Shown here piece after piece: positions 16,783 through 25,301 of a stretch of 64,000 bases of DNA. The notes under the pieces were generated by a model. That model saw only the letters and a list, made by a program, of their open reading frames with translations. It made no database searches and was not told where the DNA came from. This DNA comes from Candidatus Electrothrix scaldis (GTDB lineage: Bacteria; Desulfobacterota; Desulfobulbia; Desulfobulbales; Desulfobulbaceae). Each line of letters begins with the position of its first letter. Position 1 is the stretch's first letter. The stretch is taken from positions 2,613,826-2,677,825 of the forward strand of contig CP138355.1 of NCBI GenBank assembly GCA_033584155.1, given 5' to 3'. The position numbers and the translations under genes are program-made.

Positions 16783-17787
16783 TCAGGCCGCCATGCACAC
16801 TTGCTGAGGCAAGGGCGGGAGCAAGATGCCAGGGATATAAGAAGGCTTTTTGTTGCCCTTTGGCACTTTGTTTCCCTGGACCACAGGCTGGAGAATGCTT
16901 CCACGTTTGTGGAATTTTACGTACTCCCAGCAGTCGGGGTTATCAATAATGGTTTGCATCAGGAGGTGATGCAGGCCGTGTCCAGAGCGATTCGCAATAA
17001 CATGACCCAGGACCGGGCTGCCCAACAGAGCCAAGTCCCCAACGAGGTCTAGCATTTTGTGGCGAATAAACTCATCCTCAAAGCGGAGACCGTCCTCATT
17101 GAGAACAGATTTGCGGTCCCAGTGGATGGCAATAACATTTTGCAGGGTTCCGCCAAGGGCGAGGCCATTTCTCCACAGTTCTTCTACCTGCTCGACAAAA
17201 CCAAAGGTTCTGGCCTCGGCAATTTCATTGATGAAGCGTTCTGGGGTGAGTTCGGCGCTGTAGCTCTGTTCGCTGAGAAGGTCGTTGTCGCCGAATTTGA
17301 TGGTGCCGCTGATTTTGAATCCCTTATAGGGTTCAATGCGGATGGATTTATCACCGTCAGTCAGGGAGATTGGTTTGGTGATACGGAGAACTTTACGCAG
17401 GGCGCGTTGTTTTTTCAGACCGCCTTTTTTCAGGAGGTGAATGAATGGACCGGCGCTACCGTCCATGATGGGTACTTCGTGTGAGTCTATATCAATAGTT
17501 GCATTATCAATGCCTGCGCCGTGGAGAGCGGCCATCAGATGCTCGGTTGTGGAAATTTTTTCCAGCCCGTTACTGATGGTGGTTGCCAGGGTGGTGTCAA
17601 CGATCTGTTCCATTCGTGCTGGAATGGCTGGTTTATTTGTAAGATCAGACCGATAAAAACAAATTCCTTGGTTTTCTCCGGCAGGTTTGATGGTCATTTT
17701 TACCTGCCTGCCTGTGTGGAGTCCAATGCCTTGACAGGTCACGGAACGTCGTAGTGTGTGTTGATGTGCTTTTATATTGATAGACAT
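16783..17787 (-). CDS. lpxC: UDP-3-O-acyl-N-acetylglucosamine deacetylase LpxC
   Basis: Zinc enzyme for the committed step of lipid A synthesis: it removes the acetyl group from UDP-3-O-acyl-GlcNAc in the cytoplasm. The zinc ligands are visible in TEHLMAALHGAG (first His) and HKMLDLVGDLALLG (second His and Asp); the catalytic His is in SGHGLHH. The first HTG motif (GIGLHTG) and length of 334 residues are standard, with an extra C-terminal tail of about 30 residues. GAGG precedes the ATG. It confirms that the organism makes lipopolysaccharide. lpxK lies just upstream on the same strand but with a terminator between. Confidence 0.96.
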   Translation of the reverse strand: MSINIKAHQHTLRRSVTCQGIGLHTGRQVKMTIKPAGENQGICFYRSDLTNKPAIPARMEQIVDTTLATTISNGLEKISTTEHLMAALHGAGIDNATIDIDSHEVPIMDGSAGPFIHLLKKGGLKKQRALRKVLRITKPISLTDGDKSIRIEPYKGFKISGTIKFGDNDLLSEQSYSAELTPERFINEIAEARTFGFVEQVEELWRNGLALGGTLQNVIAIHWDRKSVLNEDGLRFEDEFIRHKMLDLVGDLALLGSPVLGHVIANRSGHGLHHLLMQTIIDNPDCWEYVKFHKRGSILQPVVQGNKVPKGNKKPSYIPGILLPPLPQQVCMAA

Positions 17788-17976
17788 GTGATTACCTCAT
17801 CCTCACCTTTTTTCAGCTATGTTCTTCAGGCATAGCAGCTTCCTTTTGTTCTTCTTTGATGCAAAAAGGAAGCCAAAAAGATGTTTTTTTATTTTTTACG
17901 ACATGCATCCATGATTGCCGCCCATATTCAATCTGATAGCGACTTTCGCAAGAAGGAATTGCTGTCATTAACTCAG

Positions 17977-18006
17977 AAAAACATCTGTGTTAAAAAAAAC
18001 ACAGAT
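17977..18006 (-). terminator. Rho-independent terminator after lpxK
   Basis: On the minus strand ATCTGTGTT, a loop of six T, then AACACAGAT, then G and five T. Nine perfect pairs, about 55 bases after the lpxK stop. Confidence 0.85.
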
Positions 18007-18061
18007 TGCGTTCAAAAATTTGAATGTTGCTTTTTTGACACAGTAGAGAGGGCCTGTCTCT

Positions 18062-19132
18062 CTACGTGTGTTCTGCTGTTGTTTTGAGATATTTGTTTCG
18101 TAATATTAAACTATTGAACTCTTTTTCCGGTTGGGCCTTCATGGCGATACCATAGAGTGGCAATTTAAGATCAACGTTGCGGAGTTTGACCAAATCTTTT
18201 TCTGTGCAGAGAAAACAGGTGGCTCCAGTACGCTCTGCATCTGCTCTGAGTTGGCGTACAGTTTTTTCGGCGTAGGAAAAATGATCGGGCAGGCCCCGAA
18301 AGGCGACAGGTGCTATATTGAGTTTGTTGAGGGTATGCTGGAAGCTGGCAGGGCGGGCAATGCCGCAGAAGGCAAAGCAGCGTTCAGTAGCCAGTTTCTC
18401 TGGCTGTACAGGTGTTTTTTTTCCATCTGCCTCTTGCTGGACCAAACCACTTGCTTGGAACCGGCTGAAAAAGACAGGTTTGTCCGGGTATTTTGTGTTC
18501 AGGAGCTCCTTAAACTTCTCGGCTCGCTCCTGATTCTGTTCATCTGTGCCGGTTAAGACAAAGGCATGGCAGCGCTGGAGAGCATTGATTGGTTCGCGCA
18601 GATCCCCTCCGGGAAAGACTCTGGAATTGCCAGCAAGCTTATCTGTATTAAAGAGGACAATATCAAGGTCACGGCGGATAGCCATGTGCTGGAAACCATC
18701 ATCCAGAAGCAGAACATCTGCGCCCATTTTTATTGCCTCAGCCGCAGGGAGTTTACGGACGATGCCGGTGAGGACGAAAACACCCGGTAGGGTTTCTGCG
18801 AGCATTCGTGGCTCATCCCCGACATAACTTGCATCGAGAAAGATCTCTTTGCCATCAGAGACTATATTAATTCGTTCTTTGGTGGCCCCGCCGTATCCCC
18901 GGCTGATGATGGCTGGCTGGTAACCGTGTTGCTGTAACAGGCGGGCCAGGTATTGGACCATAGGGGTCTTGCCGGTTCCTCCCAGGGTGAGATTACCCAC
19001 ACTGATCACCGGCACCTCAAAGGCTGTGCTTTTAAAGGTGCCTTTCTGGTAGAAGGATTCTCGTAAGCGCATAGCCGCGCTATAAAGCGGGGAAAAAGGG
19101 CGGCCCAGGCCGTAATAGAAGTTTCTGGTCAT
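18062..19132 (-). CDS. lpxK: Tetraacyldisaccharide 4'-kinase LpxK
   Basis: Inner-membrane kinase that phosphorylates the 4' position of the lipid A precursor. The P-loop is in GNLTLGGTGKTP (about residues 48-59), preceded by a hydrophobic/amphipathic N-terminus that anchors LpxK. DDGFQH, the family motif containing the catalytic Asp, is also present. Length 356 residues. ATG 19132 is preferred; an in-frame TTG 30 bases upstream gives ten extra residues without a better ribosome site. Followed by its own terminator and then lpxC. Confidence 0.94.
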   Translation of the reverse strand: MTRNFYYGLGRPFSPLYSAAMRLRESFYQKGTFKSTAFEVPVISVGNLTLGGTGKTPMVQYLARLLQQHGYQPAIISRGYGGATKERINIVSDGKEIFLDASYVGDEPRMLAETLPGVFVLTGIVRKLPAAEAIKMGADVLLLDDGFQHMAIRRDLDIVLFNTDKLAGNSRVFPGGDLREPINALQRCHAFVLTGTDEQNQERAEKFKELLNTKYPDKPVFFSRFQASGLVQQEADGKKTPVQPEKLATERCFAFCGIARPASFQHTLNKLNIAPVAFRGLPDHFSYAEKTVRQLRADAERTGATCFLCTEKDLVKLRNVDLKLPLYGIAMKAQPEKEFNSLILRNKYLKTTAEHT

Positions 19133-19480
19133 TGTCTTCTGGCGTCTCAGGAAGTATACCAAATTTATCGTACCTAATTTCTCGTAGGAGCGGACTTGCG
19201 GGTCTGCCCGAGATGGAAGGGCGAGTGCAAAGGTTTGCCCCGCATATCAGAGGAGCAAACAGGGGTGATCGTGGAGCCTACCAAGAAAAGGAAAAAATAA
19301 TTTTAGGATGATTTTTTCTTATAATGGATTAAAAAAGATAGCAGGTTAGAGTATGGATTGCAAACGCAAGGAAAATCTCGTCCGAGGTTTCTTTCTTTTA
19401 CTCCAAACGCTTGAATTTTATGAGCAACAAAGAGAGAACCTCACCACAAAGAATTAATAAGTATCAAGGAGGATGATGAC
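19133..19480. other. Intergenic region between divergent lpxK and the binding-protein gene
   Basis: About 350 bases with no gene. It holds the promoters of both divergent genes, neither of which I can place, and one copy of a dispersed repeat (19184-19243). AAGGAGGA at 19466-19475 is the ribosome site for the following gene. Confidence 0.6.
19184..19243. repeat. Dispersed repeat, copy 1
   Basis: GTAGGAGCGGACTTG... ending in AGGTTTGCCCCGCA. It resembles the element at 30784-30846 in order and spacing: a GTAGG start, a TTGCxxGTCTGCCCG block, an AGGGCGA block, then GAGGTTTGCCCC or AAGGTTTGCCCC. Both lie in gaps between genes. Likely a small non-autonomous or REP-like family. Confidence 0.55.
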
Positions 19481-20635
19481 ATGAACATTTCCTGGAAACT
19501 CTGTTCAGTGCTTTCCGTATTGACGCTCAGCACCGGAGTATTTTTTCAACAGAATGCCTTTGCCGAAGAACCAGCACAGGAGGCAGCGAAAGAGCCGGTA
19601 AGAATAGGTGTGGCAGGGGCGCTCAGCGGCGATCTGGCTTCATACGGACTGCCCACAGCCCGGGCCGCAGAGCTTGTTGTGGAAAAGATTAATGCCGAGG
19701 GTGGGATCAACGGGGCTCCAGTGGAGCTTCTGGTGGAAGATGATGTCTGTAAACCGGAAATTGCCACCAACACGGCCACCAAATTGGTTTCTTCTGGTGC
19801 CAATGTTGTGATCGGCCATATCTGCTCCAGTGCAACCAAGGCTGCCCTGCCTATCTACGATGAGGCGAATCTCATTGTTATGTCACCTTCCGCCACAGAT
19901 AGTGATCTGACCAAGAGCGGCAACTATCCTACCTTTTACCGAACCATTGCTCCTAACGATGCTCAGGCTAATTCCATCGTGAATTTTACCACCGATCATT
20001 TGCATGCACAAAAAGTTGCTATCATCCATGATAAAGGGGATTACGGTAAAGGCCTTGCCGAAGACGCCAAGCAGATTATTGAGCAGGGTGCCAAGGCAAA
20101 GATCGTTTTATTTGAGGGTATCACCCCTGGTGCGGTTGATTATTCCGCCGTGGTGCAAAAGGTGAAACGAACCAGGGCTGATGCGGTTATCTATGGCGGT
20201 TATCATCCAGAGGCATCAAAGATCGTTACCCAGATGCGGAGAAAACGGATGAAGACCCTGTTTATCTCTGATGATGGGGTGAAGGATGACACCTTTATCA
20301 AAGTGGCAGGCAAATATGCCGAAGGTGTTTATGCTACTGGACCGGCAGATGTCTCTGCTAACCCCATCACCCGTCAGTACCGTGAGGCCTATGTGAAAAA
20401 ATATAAAGTAGAGCCTGGGCCGTTTTTTGATAATGCGGTCGCTGCTGCCCTTGCCTTGACCAATTCCATCCGCGTGGCGGGCTCCACAGAAACAGAGCAG
20501 ATCGCCAGAACTCTGCATGAGCAGGCCACAGCTACTCCGTTCGGCGATATTATGTTTGATAAAAACGGAGATGCCATCGGAGTTGGTTATTCTTTGTATG
20601 AAGTGAAGAAAGGCGAATTCGTTCAGGTGCAATAA
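19481..20635 (+). CDS. Branched-chain amino acid ABC transporter substrate-binding protein (LivJ/LivK family)
   Basis: Periplasmic binding protein, 384 residues, with a signal peptide ending near AFAEE (about residue 28). The type I fold begins VRIGVAGALSGDLASYG and contains INAEGGINGAPVEL and the SSATKAALPIYDE segment that lines the ligand pocket. It probably binds leucine, isoleucine and valine or related amides. AAGGAGG lies before the ATG. Other liv genes are not next to it; a livF begins at the far end of the window (63588). nadE follows 6 bases after its stop. Confidence 0.9.
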   Translation: MNISWKLCSVLSVLTLSTGVFFQQNAFAEEPAQEAAKEPVRIGVAGALSGDLASYGLPTARAAELVVEKINAEGGINGAPVELLVEDDVCKPEIATNTATKLVSSGANVVIGHICSSATKAALPIYDEANLIVMSPSATDSDLTKSGNYPTFYRTIAPNDAQANSIVNFTTDHLHAQKVAIIHDKGDYGKGLAEDAKQIIEQGAKAKIVLFEGITPGAVDYSAVVQKVKRTRADAVIYGGYHPEASKIVTQMRRKRMKTLFISDDGVKDDTFIKVAGKYAEGVYATGPADVSANPITRQYREAYVKKYKVEPGPFFDNAVAAALALTNSIRVAGSTETEQIARTLHEQATATPFGDIMFDKNGDAIGVGYSLYEVKKGEFVQVQ

Positions 20636-20641
20636 CAGAGT

Positions 20642-22267
20642 ATGAAGATAGCACTTGCGCAAATCAACCCGATCATCGGGGCTTTTATGTATAACCGAGA
20701 TCGGGTTGTTGAGCGAATCAGGCAGGCAGAAGAGGCAGGCTGTGGCCTGATCATTTTTCCGGAATTGACACTGTGCGGTTACCCGCCCCAGGATCTCCTT
20801 GAACGTCCTGCCTTTCTCCAGGCCCATGATGAGATGCTGGAGGAACTCGTCGCTTCTGTGGGTGAAATTGGGGTGATCCTCGGGGTACCGGAGCAGCGGC
20901 AGGGGAAAGGTAAGCCGCTCTATAATTCTGCCCTGCTGATCCATCAGGGCAGGGTGCTGCATCGGGTGCGCAAGCAACTTCTGCCTACCTATGATGTCTT
21001 TGATGAAAGCCGCTATTTTGAGCCCGGTCCCCCCTCTTTACCCTTCTCCTTTCAGGGGCTGCGTCTGGGCCTGACTATCTGCGAGGACATCTGGCCCAGC
21101 CAGTATCCTCTGGATCCGGTGGCTTCCCTGCTGCAAGGGCATGACGGACTTGATCTCCTGATCAATATTTCGGCCTCGCCCTATCATCATGGCAAACTGG
21201 CTGAGCGCAATCTCCTGTTGACCAGCCTGTGCCGAGAGAACCATCTTTCCCTGCTCTATGTGAATCAGGTTGGTGGGCAGGATTCCCTGATCTTTGACGG
21301 TCATTCCCTGGCCTTGAATACCCAGGGAGAAGTCCACGCTGCGGCCTCTGGTTTTGCGGAAGAGCTGGTGATGGTGGAGTTGGAGGGACTGGGTGCTCCA
21401 GCTGGGAAACAGGTCCTGCCCGAAGACTCTGTTGCTCAGGTGGAAAAAGCCCTGGTCCTGGGGCTACGGGATTATCTTCATAAGATAGGTTTTAAGCAGG
21501 CTGTGATCGGCCTGTCCGGGGGGATAGATTCGGCAGTCACCGCTGTCCTGGTAGCCTTGGCCTTGGGCCCGGAAAACGTCCTGTGCGTGGCCTTACCTTC
21601 TCCTTATACAGCCCAGATGAGCATTGATGATGCGGCTGCATTAGCCAAGAATCTGGGATGTGCTTTTGAGCTGCTGCCCATTGCTTCGGCAATGGAGGCC
21701 TATAGTTCGATGTTGGCTCCCCTCTTTGCGGGCCGGGAGGAAGATGTGACTGAACAGAATCTTCAGGCTCGGATCAGGGGGAACCTACTCATGGCCCTGT
21801 CGAATAAATTCGGCAGTCTCCTGCTGACCACGGGTAATAAGTCGGAAATGGCTGTGGGCTATTGCACCCTGTACGGTGATATGAGCGGAGGGCTGGCCGT
21901 GCTGGCCGACGTGCCCAAGGTTATGGTCTATGAGCTGGCTCGCTGGATGAACAGGGCAGGGGAGGTGATCCCGGAGCGGATCATCACCCGTCCGCCCTCA
22001 GCGGAGCTTAAACCGGATCAGGCGGATCAGGATGATCTGCCGCCCTATGAGGTGCTGGATCCCATCCTTAGCGCCTATCTGGAAGAACATTTGAGCATTG
22101 AGGAAATCGTGGCCCGTGGTTTTGCCCAGGCCACGGTGGAGGATATCGTTCGTCGTATTCGCATCAACGAGCATAAACGCAAACAGGCCCCGCTGGGGCT
22201 CAAGGTGACCAGTAAGGCCTTTGGTTACGGTCGGCGTTATCCCATTGTGCATGGGTTTACTGGTTGA
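20642..22267 (+). CDS. nadE: Glutamine-dependent NAD+ synthetase
   Basis: Two-domain enzyme, 541 residues, that amidates nicotinic acid adenine dinucleotide using glutamine. The N-terminal nitrilase-type glutaminase has its triad in FPELTLCGYPP (Glu41), the Lys of RKQLLPTYDVFDE and the Cys of TICEDIW. The C-terminal synthetase has the P-loop LSGGIDSA at 291-298 and later TTGNKSE. Domain order and length are standard. It starts 6 bases after the LivJ-like gene; the pairing appears to be chance operon linkage. Confidence 0.95.
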   Translation: MKIALAQINPIIGAFMYNRDRVVERIRQAEEAGCGLIIFPELTLCGYPPQDLLERPAFLQAHDEMLEELVASVGEIGVILGVPEQRQGKGKPLYNSALLIHQGRVLHRVRKQLLPTYDVFDESRYFEPGPPSLPFSFQGLRLGLTICEDIWPSQYPLDPVASLLQGHDGLDLLINISASPYHHGKLAERNLLLTSLCRENHLSLLYVNQVGGQDSLIFDGHSLALNTQGEVHAAASGFAEELVMVELEGLGAPAGKQVLPEDSVAQVEKALVLGLRDYLHKIGFKQAVIGLSGGIDSAVTAVLVALALGPENVLCVALPSPYTAQMSIDDAAALAKNLGCAFELLPIASAMEAYSSMLAPLFAGREEDVTEQNLQARIRGNLLMALSNKFGSLLLTTGNKSEMAVGYCTLYGDMSGGLAVLADVPKVMVYELARWMNRAGEVIPERIITRPPSAELKPDQADQDDLPPYEVLDPILSAYLEEHLSIEEIVARGFAQATVEDIVRRIRINEHKRKQAPLGLKVTSKAFGYGRRYPIVHGFTG

Positions 22268-22602
22268 TCTGTCCCATCCGACCTTGCCAGATCACAAGCC
22301 CTACTTGCTGCTGATGTTGGTCTGATGATCTGCGGACAGAAGACAGCTCTACCTGTTCCGGTTGATAGCATTGTTCACTGCTTACGACCTCAGCGTTTCG
22401 ATCAGCCTTTTGGTGCTTGTACGACTATAGCTGGATCGGGAAGATAGTGAGTTGTCAGTCTTCCGCTGGGGTGTACTCGTTGAGCCCACATATCACGAGG
22501 GCTTTCGCTCTTGTCTCCTTGCTGAGTTTATTGAATTCAGGCAAGGTGAGCCATTGGTTGCCAACCCAGTTGGCCAGTAAGAAGTATGCATTGCTTCGTC
22601 GG
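22268..22602. other. Gap between nadE and the IS3-type element
   Basis: No convincing gene. A minus-strand open frame here (about 22455-22600, continuing into the element) would encode a piece rich in aromatic residues with NWVGNQW, but it has no family I recognise and may be a relic. No tRNA or clear terminator was found. Confidence 0.4.
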
Positions 22603-22656
22603 TGACCCGTCCTGAATATAGTTGATACATTAATGATCATTCAGGAGGGGAATAAT

Positions 22657-23010
22657 ATGAAAAAAGAACCTGTCAAACGTTACAGCCAGGCGCTTAAACA
22701 ACAGGTTGTCAGAGAATACGAAGAGGGCGTCAGCATCTACAGTTTGCGTCAGAAATATGGCATTGGCGCTCATGGCACCGTAGAGCGATGGATTAAGAAG
22801 TTTGGCCGTTCCGGTTACCGCGCCGAGGTTGTGCATATCCAAACGGTTGAAGATCAGCTTGAATTTAAAGCAATGAAAAGCCGGATCAAGGAGCTGGAAT
22901 CGGCATTGGCACAAAGCGTCCTTGAAAACCGGATGCTGGAAACCACGATAGAAGTAGCCGATCAATCATTGGGTACTGATATTAAAAAAAATTTCGGGAG
23001 GAAATTATAA
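22657..23010 (+). CDS. IS3-family transposase OrfA (helix-turn-helix)
   Basis: 117 residues. The N-terminal half is a helix-turn-helix (RYSQALKQQVVREYEEG to GTVERWIKKFG), and the C-terminal half is a coiled coil with leucines (ELESALAQSVLENRMLE), as in IS3 OrfA. AGGAGGGG lies 6 bases before the ATG. Near its end a run of eight A (22984-22991) would permit the -1 frameshift that makes OrfAB; a stop codon in the -1 frame at 22983 fixes the shift to that run. Confidence 0.88.
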   Translation: MKKEPVKRYSQALKQQVVREYEEGVSIYSLRQKYGIGAHGTVERWIKKFGRSGYRAEVVHIQTVEDQLEFKAMKSRIKELESALAQSVLENRMLETTIEVADQSLGTDIKKNFGRKL

Positions 23011-23621
23011 CCCGGGCAGTAGCTGTAAGGCAGATCAGCAGGCAGGCGGCCTGTAACTGGTACGGTATCAGTCGGCAGGCATATTACCAGGCATTGCAGC
23101 GACAGATGCTCCAGGCAGCCGAAAACCAACTCATCGTGGAACTGGTCAGGGCCATCCGCCAGCGTCACCCACGTATGGGCGGACGAAAACTGCATTACGA
23201 ACTACAGGATTCCATGGCCGCCTTGGGAATTTCCAGGGGCAGAGACGCATTTTTCAAGCTGTTATCAGCACATAACCTGCTGGTTCCAACCAGACTCAGC
23301 CATCGCAAAACCACACATGCTGGCCTGTGGCGATGCCCCAATCTGTTATACACCGCCTGGCTGTACCGGGAGCGATTGCAAAAGATGGAGATACGTTCCA
23401 GCATGGGAGAAGTGGGCAACTGTTACGAAAACGCCTTAGCTGAACGAGTGAATGGAATCTTAAAAGGCGAATATGGCCTTGACGACCTTTTCATTGATAA
23501 GGAACATGCTCAGAAAGCTGTCCGGGAAGCTGTATGGCTATACAATTATGAACGGCCTCACCTGGCACTCAACTATGGAAAGCCTGCAGAGATTTATTTT
23601 GAGAAAATTGATGTGAAGTAG
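22986..23621 (+). pseudogene. IS3-family transposase OrfB, catalytic core deleted
   Basis: Read in the -1 frame from the A-run. The start has the HTH_21 region (RHPRMGGRKLHYEL) and the segment THAGLWRCPNLL. The sequence then passes in frame to YTAWLYRERLQKMEIRSS and the terminal GNCYENALAERVNGILKGEY block. The stretch of roughly 100 residues that should hold the first two Asp of the DDE triad is absent, so only the Glu region remains. The protein cannot be an active transposase; mobilisation would need a related enzyme in trans. Confidence 0.85.
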
Positions 23622-23656
23622 TTACTATTTTGGTGTCAACATATTTCAGGACTTGA

Positions 23657-24172
23657 CACTGGCAACCGCCCGACAGGGCCATACAAACGGCATTTGATGT
23701 TTTTATCGGCTATCTCCTGCTTGATACCTGGATAGCCAATCAAGACCGACACCATGAAAACTGGGGCCTTGTAACCTATCAGAAATATACCTACTTGTCG
23801 CCAACCTTTGACCACGCCGTATCTTTAGGGTATAATTTAAGGGATTGTGAACGTGAAGAAAGATTGACAAGCCGTGACGGACGAAGAAGAATAGGGCATT
23901 ATGTAAAACGGGCACGATCCGCAATTTACGAAAGCAGGACGGACAAAAAACCTCTTCATACTCTGGATACCTTTGTTCAGGCTGCGCAGAAGAGACCCAA
24001 AGCGGCGGAAGTATGGCTTGCTCAATTACGAGCCGTCAAGCAAGACAATTGCCGCCTGATTTTTAATTCATTTCCCGATGGATATATCAGCTCTTTCGGG
24101 AAAGACTTTGCGCTTTCCCTGCTCCGGCACAACCGGGAACGTTTACTTAACTCAGCATCAGCAGAACAATGA
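23657..24172 (+). pseudogene. HipA-like kinase, C-terminal part, cut at its 5' end by the IS
   Basis: The frame is open from the right end of the IS to TGA at 24172, about 171 codons. NQDRHHENWG is the kinase catalytic loop and SPTFDHAVSLG the metal-binding segment of the HipA/PI4K-like superfamily. The N-lobe with the ATP loop is missing, and nothing like it is found left of the IS, so the gene appears truncated rather than merely interrupted. It overlaps the HIRAN gene by an ATGA. HipA-type kinases are usually toxins that phosphorylate tRNA synthetases or other targets. Confidence 0.75.
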
Positions 24173-24903
24173 AATCTCTTTTTATCGCATGGCAAGACCC
24201 GGAAACACGGCTCTGGTATACTGTAGGCCGCCTTACCAGAGAGGATGGAGTGTACCGCTTTGTCTATACACAGGGTGCTGAAGCAACACCCCGTTTCAGT
24301 TGTCTCGGCAGAATGACCGATCTGAACGCGGAATACTTTTCTGAAGACCTGTTCCCTCTTTTCAGAAACAGGCTGCTGTACGCATCCAGGCCGGAATATC
24401 CCGATTATGTCCGCTGGCTTGATATGGAGAATCAAAACGACGATCCTCTCTTGCTGCTGGGCCGATCCGGCGGCAAACGGGCCACAGATTCTTTATGCGT
24501 CTTTCCTGAACCGGAACCGGACGCGGAGGGAAAATACTCGGTGTACTTCTTCAGTCACGGTCTGCGGTACCTTGACCGGATCAATCTTGAAGGTATTGCC
24601 CGATTACAGGCAGGGGATATTCTCAGGCTGAAACGGGAAGACCATAACGAAGCTGACCGGTTCGCCCTGGTATTGGAGACAGACGAAAAGCTCAAGGTCG
24701 GATACTGTCCCCGGTATCTGAACAAGGAATTGCGCCGGGTGCAGGATGTAACAACGCTTCGTCTGATTGTCGAAAAGGTCAACCCTGAAGCACCGCTTCA
24801 TTTTCGCCTCTTATGCCGAACGAGCTTTACCTTGCCGCAAGGAATGGAACTCTTTACCTCAGAGGAATATCAGCCACTGTCCAAGGTGCTCTTGGCTGCC
24901 TGA
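24169..24903 (+). CDS. HIRAN-domain protein
   Basis: 244 residues. The C-terminal half (about 115-205) reads like a HIRAN domain: HGLRYLDRI, LQAGDILRLKRED, then DEKLKVGYCPRYL. HIRAN domains bind single-stranded or damaged DNA ends. The N-terminal half (SLFIAWQDPETRLWYTVGRL) resembles a conserved region found with stand-alone HIRAN proteins. The start overlaps the HipA-like stop (ATGA), so the pair were translated together. HIRAN proteins have been noted beside HipA-like kinases in candidate toxin-antitoxin modules; this may be the partner left without an active kinase. Confidence 0.75.
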   Translation: MKSLFIAWQDPETRLWYTVGRLTREDGVYRFVYTQGAEATPRFSCLGRMTDLNAEYFSEDLFPLFRNRLLYASRPEYPDYVRWLDMENQNDDPLLLLGRSGGKRATDSLCVFPEPEPDAEGKYSVYFFSHGLRYLDRINLEGIARLQAGDILRLKREDHNEADRFALVLETDEKLKVGYCPRYLNKELRRVQDVTTLRLIVEKVNPEAPLHFRLLCRTSFTLPQGMELFTSEEYQPLSKVLLAA

Positions 24904-24979
24904 TGCTCAACAGAGTATACTGCGCCCTTTCTTTTGTCGACGTTTCCGGCTTATTCAATCCATCAGCAATAATAAAAAA

Positions 24980-25006
24980 CCCTGAACCGAAAAAATCAGT
25001 TCAGGG
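24980..25006 (-). terminator. Second terminator downstream of the tRNA
   Basis: On the minus strand CCCTGAAC, an 11-base loop, GTTCAGGG and six T. It lies beyond the stronger terminator at 25088-25127 and could also halt read-through toward the HIRAN gene. Confidence 0.7.
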
Positions 25007-25087
25007 TATGTCGGAAAAAGCGGGACGCTATTTTTTATGCCGTTTACAGGCTCCCTATGCGCTCATTCTGTTGCATATTTATTGCAA

Positions 25088-25127
25088 AAAACAAAAAAGA
25101 GGTTAAGCCTGACCCGCTTAACCTCTT
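25088..25127 (-). terminator. Rho-independent terminator of tRNA-Thr
   Basis: On the minus strand AAGAGGTTAAGC pairs over 12 bp with GCTTAACCTCTT around a 7-base loop, followed by a T-rich tract. It begins 9 bases after the tRNA CCA end. Confidence 0.9.
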
Positions 25128-25135
25128 AATATTAC

Positions 25136-25212
25136 TGGAGCCGATAACCGGACTTGAACCGGTGACCTACTGATTACGAATCAGCCGCTCTACCAAGCTG
25201 AGCTATATCGGC
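25136..25212 (-). tRNA. tRNA-Thr (anticodon CGU)
   Basis: 77 bases with encoded CCA. The acceptor stem GCCGATA pairs with TATCGGC; the D-arm contains AGCTCAG...GGTAGAGC; the anticodon loop TTCGTAA is closed by GCTGA/TCAGT and presents CGT; the T-arm has GGTTCAAGTCC. It stands alone on the minus strand with its own terminator. Confidence 0.95.
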
Positions 25213-25301
25213 AAGCTTTTCTGTATGCACAAACGAGTGATTTGCCCGCTGTTCAATGAAGCTCTATCCATGTAGCATGGTTAGGCTATACTGTCAAGAT
25301 T

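Larger units (their letters stand above)
22603..23658 (+). mobile_element. IS3-family insertion sequence, internally deleted
   Basis: About 1.06 kb bounded by imperfect inverted repeats of some 27 bases: TGACCCGTCCTGAATATAG at the left and, reversed, TGTCAAGTCCTGAAATATG at the right. It carries orfA and a -1-frame orfB joined through an A-run, the normal IS3 layout. The expected length is 1.2-1.5 kb; the orfB catalytic centre has been lost. No target duplication was seen at the ends. The right end abuts a truncated kinase gene. Confidence 0.8.

Noticed and set aside
20216-20977. Minus-strand open frame spanning the end of the LivJ-like gene and the start of nadE
   Set aside because: It runs opposite two well-supported genes and shows no family features.
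22455-22640. Minus-strand open frame with an aromatic-rich segment at the left end of the IS3-type element
   Set aside because: It starts inside the element, has no recognised family, and no ribosome site; kept only as a note for the gap.
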